Part shown: piece by piece, positions 19,069 through 28,832 of the stretch
Layout of the letters: the number at the start of each line of letters is the position of its first letter
Numbering within the stretch: the first letter of the stretch is position 1
DNA from: Gemmatimonadota bacterium
Lineage (GTDB): Bacteria > Gemmatimonadota > Gemmatimonadetes > JACCXV01 > JAHWKZ01
Direction: 5' to 3'
DNA: 33,344 nucleotides
NCBI GenBank assembly: GCA_025937815.1
Contig: JAICQP010000001.1
Coordinates: 67,891 to 101,234 of the forward strand
Made by a program: the position numbers and the translations under genes
The notes under the pieces: generated by a model
What the model was told of the DNA's origin: nothing
Seen by the model: only the letters and a program-made list of their open reading frames with translations
The model's database searches: none

Positions 19069-19114
19069 ACGCTGACCGCGATCCCCGAGGTTCTCCTCCC
19101 GATCCCGAGACCGG

Positions 19115-19762
19115 ATGCCCACGACGACGCTCACGCCGCGCGTGCTCGCGGTCCGCACCATTCCCAACGTCACTGCTCCCCTGGCGGAGGCCCTGGGGCT
19201 TACCGACGATCAGGCCGCGGTGGGTTTCCTCACCGTCGATCAGGACGATCCCACCTACGTGGCGATCGACGAGGCCACCAAGAAGGCTGCCGTGCAGGTC
19301 GTGTCCGCTCGCTCCTTCTATGGCGGAGCGGCCTACCCTTCCGGGCCGACGAGCGGAGAGACTCTCGCGATACTGGCGGGGGATCGTATCGCCGAAGTCG
19401 ATGCGGGACTTGATGCTGCAATCGCTCACCTCGAGTCGCGCGTGAGCTACCGCTCCACCGGGACGGGGGGCCGATACTTCGCCCATCTGATCGCCCAGAC
19501 CGGGAGCTACCTTTCGGCGCGAGCCGGGATCGCAGAGGGGCAGTCGCTCGCCTACCTGAAAGCCGCCCCGCTCGAGGCGACCTGGGCGCTGGATCAGGCG
19601 GTGAAGCAGGCCGCGGTGGATCTGGTCGAATGGATCGAGCCACCGAGCCCCACGAACATGGCCGGGGCGCTCCTCACAGGGAGCGAAGCGGATTGCCGCG
19701 CAGCGTGCGAGGCGTTCGAGAAGGCTGTTCTGGCTGTCGCCCGCGAGCCGGTGAGGTACTGA
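19115..19762 (+). CDS. eutL: EutL-type bacterial microcompartment shell protein (BMC-T)
   Basis: VRTIPNVTAPLAEALGL, DDPTYVAIDEATKKAAVQVVSARSFYGGAAYPSGPTSGETLAIL, AHLIAQTGSYLSARAGI, PPLEATWALD-like APLEATWALD, PPSPTNMAGALLTGSEADCRAACEAF: full-length EutL pattern. Confidence 0.95.
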   Translation: MPTTTLTPRVLAVRTIPNVTAPLAEALGLTDDQAAVGFLTVDQDDPTYVAIDEATKKAAVQVVSARSFYGGAAYPSGPTSGETLAILAGDRIAEVDAGLDAAIAHLESRVSYRSTGTGGRYFAHLIAQTGSYLSARAGIAEGQSLAYLKAAPLEATWALDQAVKQAAVDLVEWIEPPSPTNMAGALLTGSEADCRAACEAFEKAVLAVAREPVRY

Positions 19763-19765
19763 GGC

Positions 19766-20412
<647 letters not shown>

Positions 20413-20416
<4 letters not shown>

Positions 20417-21267
20417 CCGTTTCGGGTCCGTTCTCGATCGTCTTCGCGAACGCCAAAGGCGGCGTGGGGAAGACGACGTCGGCGGTGCACGTCGCCGGCG
20501 CGTTCGCACAGAGCGGGGTCGAGACCCTCCTCGTCGATCTCGATCCGCAGGCCTCCGCCACGCGCCACGTGGGACTCGACCCCGCCGCGCTCGACACGAC
20601 GCTGACCGACGTGTTGATCGACCCATCGCGCGGGATCGCCCCCGCCGTTCGCGCCACCCGCTATCCGGGCCTCTCCATCCTGCCCGCGCACGAGAGTCTG
20701 GGCACGCTCGAGTCGGAGCTGGCCTCGATGCCCGATCGGGAGAGCCTCCTGTCGGAGGCGTGGTCGGGCGAGCTGCCGTACAGGGCCGCCATCTTCGACG
20801 TCCCGCCCGCGCTGTCGCTCTACACGGTCAACGCGCTCAAGCTCGCGGACGCGGTCGTGATCCCCGTCCAGACGCACCCGTTCGCGCTGGCGAGCGTGCC
20901 GCGGACGATGGACCTCGTCGACCGCGTGCGCAGGCACCTCAACCCGCGGCTCGCGGTGCTCGGCTATCTCGCGACCCTGTACGATCGGCGGACGCGCGTG
21001 GCGCGCGAGTGCCTGGCGAACATGATGGAGGAGTGGGGCGAGCTCCTGATCGAACCGCCGATTCCCACCAACGTCGCGCTGGCGGAGGCCGCGCGCGACG
21101 GGCGGCTCCTCTTCGAGGTGGATCCCGAGTCGGCGGGCGCGGCCGCGTACTACCAGGCCGCGGCCGAGATCGTCGCCCGCTGGCGGACGGCGCGCGGCGA
21201 TCGGGAAGAACCGGGGATGGATCGGAGAGGACGCTCGGCGAAGCCCGCGGCCGGAGCGCGCGCGTGA
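20413..21267 (+). CDS. ParA/Soj-family (McdA-like) ATPase
   Basis: [27 protein letters not shown] deviant Walker [50 protein letters not shown] overlaps EutK-like stop (ATGA). Confidence 0.93.
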
Positions 21268-21599
21268 CCCGCCCCGTCTTTTCCGCCGAGGACGTGCGGG
21301 CGGCCGCGCGCAGGGGGGAGCTCACGCTCGCCGTGCCGCCGGACGCGATCGTGACTCCACTGGCGCGCGACGAGGCCGGTCGGCGGGGGATCGAGCTGGT
21401 CGAGGTTAAACCGGGGGCGGCGGCTTCTACGAGGTCCACCGCGGCGGCGGGACTCGCCGGGTCTCCGACCCGTTCGGCTACCTGCGATCCCGACGACGTG
21501 GAGCGGATCGTCGCGCGCGTGCGGGCGCGTATGCCGGGCGCCGACGCGTCGCAGGTCCGGGACATCGCCCGGCGGCTCCTCGAGCGGCTGGGCGGATGA
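21264..21599 (+). CDS. Small BMC-associated protein: EutQ/BMC-accessory-like N-terminus and amphipathic C-terminal helices
   Basis: [41 protein letters not shown] followed by low-complexity linker and [40 protein letters not shown] start overlaps ParA stop. Confidence 0.75.
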   Translation: MTRPVFSAEDVRAAARRGELTLAVPPDAIVTPLARDEAGRRGIELVEVKPGAAASTRSTAAAGLAGSPTRSATCDPDDVERIVARVRARMPGADASQVRDIARRLLERLGG

Positions 21600-22615
21600 G
21601 CTCGCCGCGCGATCTCCTGGCGGATCTGTGCGAGCGCGCCCGGAAGCTCGGCCCGAAGAGGGTCGTCCTCGCCGACGGCGCCGACCCGCGCGCGGCCCGA
21701 GCCGCCCGGCGGCTCACCGACGAGCGGTTGGCCGCTGTCACGCTGCTCGGCGGTCCCATCGCGGTTCGGGAGGCGGCCGACCGGGCGGGCGTCGATCTCG
21801 ACGGGATCGCGCTCCTCACGCCGTCGAGCTCACCGCGGCTCGACGCCTACGCCGAAGAGCTCGCCGCCCGTTGGAAGGCGCGGGGCAGAACGGCGGGCGC
21901 GCGCGAAGCGCGGGCGCTGCTCGAGAGCGGGCCGGGGCTCGGGGCATGGCTCGTCGCCCGGGGCGAGGCCGACACCTGCGTGGGCGGGAACGTCTCGACC
22001 ACGGCAGAGACCGTGCGCGCCGCGATCCTCGCGATCGGCACCGCGCCCGGGATCGCGACCGTCTCTTCGGTATTCCTCATGGTCGCCGCCGATGGGACCA
22101 CATACACCTTCGCCGATTGCGGCGTCGTCGCCGACCCGACGCCGGACCAGCTCGCCGACATCGCGCTCGCGAGCGCCGACACCCACCGCGCGTTGACGGG
22201 GGAGGAGCCGAGGGTCGCGATGCTCTCCTTCTCGACCAAGGGGAGCGCGAACCACCCGCGGGTCGAAAAGGTCGTCGAGGCGACCCGCAAGGTGCGTGCG
22301 CGTCGCCCCGCGCTCGCCGTGGACGGGGAGCTTCAGCTCGACGCCGCGATCGTCCCCGAGGTGGCCGCAGCCAAGGCCCCCGGCAGCCCCCTGGCCGGCC
22401 GCGCCAACGTGCTCGTGTTTCCCGACCTGGACAGCGGCAACATCGGCTACAAGCTCGCCCAGCGGTTCGGCGGGATGACCGCGCTGGGACCGCTCCTCCA
22501 GGGCCTCGCAGCGCCCATGCACGACCTCTCGCGCGGCGCGTCCGCCGACGACATCGTGAACGTCGCGATCATCGGCTGCGTCCAGTCGGCGAGCGCGGGC
22601 GACCGTCGACGATGA
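21596..22615 (+). CDS. eutD: Phosphate acetyltransferase (EutD/Pta type)
   Basis: PTA_PTB family: [97 protein letters not shown]. Confidence 0.9.
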   Translation: MSSPRDLLADLCERARKLGPKRVVLADGADPRAARAARRLTDERLAAVTLLGGPIAVREAADRAGVDLDGIALLTPSSSPRLDAYAEELAARWKARGRTAGAREARALLESGPGLGAWLVARGEADTCVGGNVSTTAETVRAAILAIGTAPGIATVSSVFLMVAADGTTYTFADCGVVADPTPDQLADIALASADTHRALTGEEPRVAMLSFSTKGSANHPRVEKVVEATRKVRARRPALAVDGELQLDAAIVPEVAAAKAPGSPLAGRANVLVFPDLDSGNIGYKLAQRFGGMTALGPLLQGLAAPMHDLSRGASADDIVNVAIIGCVQSASAGDRRR

Positions 22616-22637
22616 ACGGCTTTGCCGGAAGGCGACC

Positions 22638-24735
22638 ATGAGATACGGGTATCCGCTATTCGTCGCGTTCTCTCTCGGCTTGACGTTTGCTATCCCTGCG
22701 CCGGCCCAGGAAGACGTCGATCCATACCTGTGGCTGGAGGACGTCGAGGGGGATCGGGCGCTGGCCTGGGTCGAGGATCGGAACGAGGCCACCCTCGACG
22801 TCTTCGCCGGACGCGCCGTATACGATTCGATCTACGGCCAGAGCCTGGCGATCCTGAATTCCGCGGACAAGATCGACTACCCCGCCATCGTGGGCGATCG
22901 GATCTACAACTTCTGGCAGGACGCCGACCACGAGCGCGGGATCTGGCGGCGGACGAGCTGGGACTCGTACCTGACCGGCGACCCCGCCTGGGAGACGGTT
23001 CTCGACATCGACAGCCTCGCGGCCCGGGAAGGCGTGGAGTGGGCCTTCGGCGGGGCCGCATGCCTGGCGCCCGCGTATCGCCGCTGCCTCCCGCGGCGGA
23101 TCGGATGCGGTCGAGATCCGCGAGTTCGACGCCGAAGCGATGGAGTTCGTGGACGGCGGGTTCTTCCTGCCGGAGGCGAAGAGCAGCGTCGCCTGGCGCG
23201 GGCCGGACGTGCTCCTCGTCACCTCGGACTTCGGCGCGGGAACGTTGACCGAGTCCGGCTATCCCCGGATCGCGAAGCTCTGGAGACGGGGGACGCCGCT
23301 CGAGGAGGCCGAGGTCCTGTTCGAGGGAGAGGTCTCCGACGTCGGCGTGTGGGCGGGATCCGTCGACACGGCCGAGGAGCGCTTCACGCTGATCTACCAC
23401 GCCCCGACGTTCTTCGAGAGTCGGATCCATATCCTCGACGACGAAGGCGAGCTGCATCTGTTGGATCTCCCGCTCGACGCCGTCCCCGACCTGACCGGAA
23501 GGCACCTCGTCGTCTACCTCCGCTCGCCATGGGAAGTCGGCGGGCGGGGCTTCGCGCAGGGCTCCGTCCTGGCGATCGAGTACCAGCGATTCCTCGATGG
23601 AGACCGCGCGTTCGACCTCGTGGTCGAGCCCGGACCGCGCATCACCGTCGAGGGCGTGCGGGTAGTCCGGGGGGAGCTCGTGGTCCACGTCCTCGACAAC
23701 GTGATCGGCCGGCTGCTACGCTACCGCCACGAAGGCGAGACATGGATCGCCGAGCCGGTGCCCGCGCCCGACATGGGCGCGGTGAACGTCGTCGCGGCCG
23801 ATCCGCTCTCCGAGCGCTGGTTCTTCACGTTCGGCACCTGGAACCAGCCGACCACCCTCTACCTGGCCGATCCAGCCGGCGTGCGCGAAGTGCGGCGTCT
23901 GCCGGCCATGTTCGACGCGGAGGGTCTCGTCGTGCGGCAGCTCGAGGCGACCTCGGGGGACGGCACTCGGGTGCCGTATTTCCTCGTCCAACGGGAGGAC
24001 CTCGCCGAGGACGGTGAAAACCCGACTTTGCTCTACGCCTACGGCGGATTCCAGGTATCGTCGACCCCCTCCTACAGCGCGATCCGCGGCAAGGCCTGGC
24101 TGGAGCGCGGCGGGGTGTTAGCCGTGGCCAACATCCGCGGTGGTGGGGAGTTCGGGCCGGACTGGTGGAAGGCGGCCCAGAAGGAGAACCGCCAGCGGGC
24201 GTACGACGACTTCCTGGCGGTCGCGGAGGACCTCGTCGACCGCGGGATCTGCTCGCCGGAGCACCTCGGGATCGAAGGAGGGAGCAACGGAGGCCTGCTT
24301 GTCGGCGTCGCGATGACCCAGCGCCCGGAGCTCTTCCGGGCGGTCGTGGTCGAGGTCCCGCTGCTCGACATGCGGCGGTACCACACGCTCCTGGCGGGGG
24401 CCAGCTGGGTGGCGGAGTACGGGGATCCCGACGACCCCGCGGAGTGGGAGTACATCCGGCGCTACTCGCCGTACCAGAACGTCTCTCCCGACGAGGAGTA
24501 CCCGCGAGCCCTGTTCTACACCACCACCCGCGACGATCGCGTCCATCCCGGGCACGCGCGGAAGATGGCGGCGAAGATGCTGGACATGGGGCACCCCGTC
24601 TGGTACTTCGAGAACACGGAGGGCGGGCATGGAGCCGGCGTCACGCCGGAGCAACGGGCGCGCATGTACGCGATCATCTACACCTACCTGACCGAGCGAT
24701 TGATGGAGGGTGTCCCGGCCGGCCGACTTGAATAG
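22638..24735 (+). pseudogene. Prolyl oligopeptidase family (S9A) serine peptidase, frameshifted near 23088
   Basis: N-term half in frame of 22638 (signal peptide; QEDVDPYLWLEDVEGDRALAWVEDRN), then homology continues in the frame of ORF 23140-24735 (FFLPEAKSSVAWRGPDVLLVTSDFG... GGSNGGLLVG, DDRVHPGHARKMAAKM, EGGHGAG catalytic Ser/Asp/His). Confidence 0.8.
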
Positions 24736-24800
24736 CGGGGGCGTCGGCTTTAAACTCGCTCAACGGCTGGCCCCACCGCGATCGCTTCTGGGCCCCTGGC
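24722..24800 (+). pseudogene. Relic of a second phosphotransacetylase 3' region
   Basis: Conceptual translation ADLNSGGVGFKLAQRL..LGP matches intact Pta [19 protein letters not shown] (10/16 identical in the core); roughly 70% nucleotide identity over about 50 nt by eye. Confidence 0.6.
24728..24756 (+). promoter_or_regulatory. Putative promoter for BMC-H/aldehyde dehydrogenase (TTGAAT-N17-TAAACT), inside the pta relic
   Basis: TTGAAT 24728-24733 and TAAACT 24751-24756 with 17-nt spacer. Confidence 0.35.
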
Positions 24801-24896
24801 CGGTCGCCTTGAAAGGACTCCGATCTCTAGCACCGCGCCGTTCGCCGGCGCGCGAGACGCTCATCCGCACCACCCCTCGGCCGGGAGGAGGACCGA

Positions 24897-25172
24897 ATGG
24901 AAGCACTGGGGATGATCGAAACGCGCGGGCTGGTGGCGCTCATCGAGGCCGCCGACGCGATGGTCAAGGCAGCGCGTGTGACGCTCGTCGGGTACGAGAA
25001 GATCGGCGCTGGGTACGTGACGGCGCTGGTCCGCGGCGACGTCGCGGCCTGTCAGGCCGCCGTGGACGCCGGCGCGGCCGCCGCCAAGAAGGTTGGCGAG
25101 GTCGTCTCGGTGCACGTGATCCCGCGGCCGCACACGGACCTGGACGCGCACTTCCCGATCGTCGTCGAGTAG
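24897..25172 (+). CDS. BMC-H hexameric shell protein (EutM/PduA type)
   Basis: [79 protein letters not shown], canonical single BMC domain. Confidence 0.96.
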   Translation: MEALGMIETRGLVALIEAADAMVKAARVTLVGYEKIGAGYVTALVRGDVAACQAAVDAGAAAAKKVGEVVSVHVIPRPHTDLDAHFPIVVE

Positions 25173-25194
25173 CAGTCTTCTCCGATCCGGGCGC

Positions 25195-26691
25195 GTGGCC
25201 TCGTGTCGCGCGCCCACCCGGCCGCCCGTGCCCCTGACCGAACGCGAGATCCGCACGATCGTAGATCGCATCACGGGCGAGCTGGACCGTAGCGGCCGCG
25301 CCGCTACCCCATCTGCCGTCGCTACCGCCGCTCGGCGGGAATCCTCCCCAAGTCCAACGACCGACCGGTCGCACAACCTCCTCGGCATCTTCGAGACGGT
25401 CGATCAGGCCGCCGCTGCTGCACGGTCCGCCCAGGCGGAGATCCGCACTCTGGAGCTCAGGGATAGGATCATCGCGAACCAGCGGAAGCGGCTTGGCGAG
25501 TCGGCTTTAGCACTCGCGGAGGAGGCGGTGGCCGAGACGAAGCTCGGCAACGTTCGCAGCAAGACCCTCAAGAACCAACTCGTGATCGATCGCACGCCGG
25601 GCACCGAGGACCTCCACCCGGAGATCCTTTCTGGCGACCACGGCCTGACCCTGACGGAGCTCGCGCCTTGGGGGGTGATCGGGGCAGTGACGCCATCCAC
25701 GAACCCGGCCGCGACGATCATAAACAACGGGATTTCCATGATTGCGTCGGGGAACGCGGTCGTGTTCGGCGCCCACCCGCTCGCGAAGAAAGTCACCAAT
25801 CACACGATCCACCTCATGAACGCGGCGTCCGCCGAGGTCGGCGGGCCGGAGACGCTCCTGACCGCAGTCTCCGAGCCCTCCATCGAGGCGGCGCAGGCCA
25901 TGTTCCACCACCGGGGGATCGACCTGCTCGTGGTGACCGGCGGCGGTGGGGTCGTCCGCGCAGCTCAGGAGTCGGACAAGCGTGTGATCGCCGCCGGGCC
26001 GGGGAACCCGCCGGTAGTCGTAGACCGGACCGCCGATCTCGCTCAGGCCGCACGGGACATCGTCGCCGGCGCGGGGTTCGACAACAACATCGTGTGCACG
26101 TGCGAGAAGGAGATCCTCGCCGAGGGTTCGATCGCCGACGAGTTGCTCTCCGAGCTCCAGCGGAACGATGCCGTCCTCCTGTCGATCGACGAGGCCGAGG
26201 CGCTGGCCCGTGCGATCCTCACCGACTATCCGGGGCCCGAGGCGCGGATGAACAAGGAATTCGTGGGGAAGGACCCGTCCGTCCTGGGGGAGCTGATCGG
26301 CAAGCGTGTCCCGGAGTCGACGCGGCTACTCGTCGCCGAGACGGGGAAGGACCACCCGTTCGCATTCCTCGAGCTCCTGACCCCCGTGATCCCCCTGATC
26401 CGTTGCCCGGACGTCGACACGGCGATCGACTGGGCCGTCGAGCTCGAGCACGACTTCAAGCACACGGCCTGCATGCACTCCAAGAACCTCGACGCGCTCC
26501 ACCGGATGGCGGTGGCGATGAACTGCTCGATCTTCGTCAAGAACGGCCCCAACCTGGCCGGGCTGGGGTTCGGCGGGGAAGGACCCACCGCGATGACGAT
26601 CTCGACCCCTACCGGCGAGGGCCCCACGTCCGCCCGTACCTTCATCCGCCGCCGTCGCTGCGTGCTGGTCGATTACTTCCGAATCGTGTGA
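25195..26691 (+). CDS. CoA-acylating aldehyde dehydrogenase (EutE/PduP type) with N-terminal encapsulation-peptide-like helix
   Basis: N-term PLTEREIRTIVDRITGEL; ELAPWGVIGAVTPSTNPAATIINNGISMIASGNAVVFGAHP; NNIVCTCEKEI catalytic Cys; alternative GTG start at 25228. Confidence 0.94.
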   Translation: MASCRAPTRPPVPLTEREIRTIVDRITGELDRSGRAATPSAVATAARRESSPSPTTDRSHNLLGIFETVDQAAAAARSAQAEIRTLELRDRIIANQRKRLGESALALAEEAVAETKLGNVRSKTLKNQLVIDRTPGTEDLHPEILSGDHGLTLTELAPWGVIGAVTPSTNPAATIINNGISMIASGNAVVFGAHPLAKKVTNHTIHLMNAASAEVGGPETLLTAVSEPSIEAAQAMFHHRGIDLLVVTGGGGVVRAAQESDKRVIAAGPGNPPVVVDRTADLAQAARDIVAGAGFDNNIVCTCEKEILAEGSIADELLSELQRNDAVLLSIDEAEALARAILTDYPGPEARMNKEFVGKDPSVLGELIGKRVPESTRLLVAETGKDHPFAFLELLTPVIPLIRCPDVDTAIDWAVELEHDFKHTACMHSKNLDALHRMAVAMNCSIFVKNGPNLAGLGFGGEGPTAMTISTPTGEGPTSARTFIRRRRCVLVDYFRIV

Positions 26692-26693
26692 AA

Positions 26694-26710
26694 CGGGGAG
26701 CAAAACCCCG
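26694..26710 (+). terminator. Possible weak terminator after aldehyde dehydrogenase
   Basis: cgggg-agcaaaa-ccccg 5-bp stem followed by a moderately T-containing stretch. Confidence 0.35.
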
Positions 26711-26777
26711 GCAGTTTGGCGTTTCATAGGACGATCGGCACCGTCCAGGCACGACACAACCGAGCACGGAGGTCCGC

Positions 26778-27731
26778 ATGACCCGGCTGGCATACTCGTT
26801 CCCCCGACGGCTTCTCCTGCCGATAGTACCCGCTTTATCGTGTCTTCTCCTCGCAGCGTGCGAGAAGGAGTATCCCACCGGTGCTTCGAGGGGGTCGATT
26901 GATCCTGCAGCCAAGCCCTCCAGCGGGGATCCGATCGTCTCGTCGACGGAGCCGGCCAGCGCTCCTCAGGACACGACGCTCGATGTCGTGGTCGTGGGTT
27001 CGAACTTCGACTCAGGTTCCCGCGTGGATTTCGCAATCGATGAGGTGACGACGGAAAAGGTCCGTACCAACTCCACGACGTTCGTCACTCCCAAGAAGCT
27101 CATTGCCAACATCACGATCGCGCTCGATGCCATTCCAGATCGATACGACGTGATAGTCACGACCACAAAAGGCAAGCGGGGCATCGGGATCGAGCGGTTC
27201 GAGGTCACGCTTCGCCAGGGCAGATCCAACCTCTACACGGTAACGTTCGGCGGGGACTTGGAGGGTTCCGTATCGGGAGTAATCGTCGATTTCAGGGATC
27301 CCTTGAAACAGATCACCACAAGCGGTGTGACCTTCCGTCCCGTTGCCGCAACCGGGGATCGAAGCGTGTGTCCCCGGATCAACGGAACTCCCGTCAGCGC
27401 TGCGGATTGGGCCGGGTTCTCTGATTGGGCGTGGCTCGGTGCCATGGATTTGGCTCGCCGGCGGAGCGGCAGTTTTCACCTGCAGCTTCTCGGGGATCAA
27501 GAGGATCAAGATGGGGGACATATCAACCTCGTCGTGAACCATACGCCGCTCACCGACACAGTCAACCTGACGACAGGCATCGCTTTCACGGAATTCCGCA
27601 ACGCCCGTGCGTTGGTGGGCCTTGCGAGTTGGGCAGAAACCGATGGGAGCGGTAGCCCTGTAACCGACGATCGCGATCGGTGCATCAACTTCACGATTAC
27701 TGCAGCTCCTTCTGGAACGGCCCCTCGGTAA
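26778..27731 (+). CDS. Lipoprotein with IPT/TIG-like N-terminal region and C-terminal domain shared with next gene
   Basis: Lipobox LLLAAC; STEPASAPQDTTLDVVVVGSNFDSGSRVDF... resembles an IPT/TIG fold pattern; C-terminal half aligns with 27818-28429 product. Confidence 0.75.
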   Translation: MTRLAYSFPRRLLLPIVPALSCLLLAACEKEYPTGASRGSIDPAAKPSSGDPIVSSTEPASAPQDTTLDVVVVGSNFDSGSRVDFAIDEVTTEKVRTNSTTFVTPKKLIANITIALDAIPDRYDVIVTTTKGKRGIGIERFEVTLRQGRSNLYTVTFGGDLEGSVSGVIVDFRDPLKQITTSGVTFRPVAATGDRSVCPRINGTPVSAADWAGFSDWAWLGAMDLARRRSGSFHLQLLGDQEDQDGGHINLVVNHTPLTDTVNLTTGIAFTEFRNARALVGLASWAETDGSGSPVTDDRDRCINFTITAAPSGTAPR

Positions 27732-27817
27732 AGCGCTGCCGCAATTTCCCGACCGGGATGCGTTGAATAGATCTCGAAGCGATTTCACGCCCCGCACCCG
27801 GAAGGGAGAACTGTAAA

Positions 27818-28429
27818 ATGTGCTCGTACCGAAAGCAGATCCTCCTGGTGGCAACCCTCGGATTCCTCGCAGCCTGTGAGGAAAGTTTCGGCCCTACGGA
27901 CACACCAACATCGCTCGAGCCGGCCGCCAAGCAAGCGCCCGCAGCGGTGTACGACTACGCGTTCACGGGAGACATCGAGGGAACGCTACTGAACGTGTCC
28001 GCGAGTCCCGCGGATCCGTTCAAGCAACTGAACTCCGGCGGACTCGACTTCGAGTTCGTCGCGGCTTCCGGGGACACCACCGCGTGCAACGAGAAGCAAC
28101 CCGACCTGACCCCCTCGGTCGCCGATTGGGGAGGCTATGCCTTGGCTCCGTGGGACGTGCAAGTCGATCTGAGCCGCAGAAAGCGCTCCGCGATTCATCT
28201 CCAGATCACGGGCACCCAGAACGACGGAGCGGGATCGATCAACCTCGCCGTCAACGACGTCCCATTCGCGGACGAGAACAACAACGGAGTGACGGCTGTC
28301 ATCGAGTTCCAGGACGCGAGGGCGCTCGTGTCAGCGTTATCGTACTCCGATACTCTCGACAGCGGGGGACCGGACTACGACCCGGACGATCGCTGCGTGA
28401 ATTTCACGATCACCGCAACAAAGCGTTAG
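27818..28429 (+). CDS. Lipoprotein, paralogue of the C-terminal half of the preceding protein
   Basis: Lipobox GFLAAC; shared blocks GDIEGTL, DPFKQ, AASGD, SVADWGGYA, DLSRRKRSAIHLQ, INLAVN, FQDARALVSALS, DDRCVNFTITA. Confidence 0.78.
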   Translation: MCSYRKQILLVATLGFLAACEESFGPTDTPTSLEPAAKQAPAAVYDYAFTGDIEGTLLNVSASPADPFKQLNSGGLDFEFVAASGDTTACNEKQPDLTPSVADWGGYALAPWDVQVDLSRRKRSAIHLQITGTQNDGAGSINLAVNDVPFADENNNGVTAVIEFQDARALVSALSYSDTLDSGGPDYDPDDRCVNFTITATKR

Positions 28430-28457
28430 CCTGCGGGAATTTCCCTCGGACTTAGGA

Positions 28458-28498
28458 GATCGTTCTGCGACGGCGGCTCCGTGAACGATCGGAGCCGC
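28458..28498 (+). terminator. Overlapping inverted repeats downstream of the lipoprotein pair (terminator-like / competing hairpins)
   Basis: gatcgttc 28458-28465 pairs with gaacgatc 28483-28490; gcggctcc 28473-28480 pairs with ggagccgc 28491-28498. Confidence 0.5.
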
Positions 28499-28832
28499 TT
28501 GTCGTATGCTCATGTTCAACCACTTTCAAGCTTCATGACACGGATTCTGAAGTGCTCCAATGCGGTGTCGTGCATCGCCACGTCGTTGTCGGGAGCCGGG
28601 ATCAGTCCGCTTCCATTGGTCTGATCGCAGCTCAGGAGCTGGGTTTCTTCGTCATTGAACGACTCTGCAACCCCGGATTGTCCTGGCCTGGATATTCGGA
28701 GAGGCAGCACGCAGAGATCGCGCAATCCGATGCCGGCTTCTCGTTCCATATCCGTAGTAGAACGCTCAATCCCGGCTGGGTCCTCGCTCCCCGGAGCTTC
28801 ACGTCTTCCGGAAAGAGGGTGTTTCTGATACA

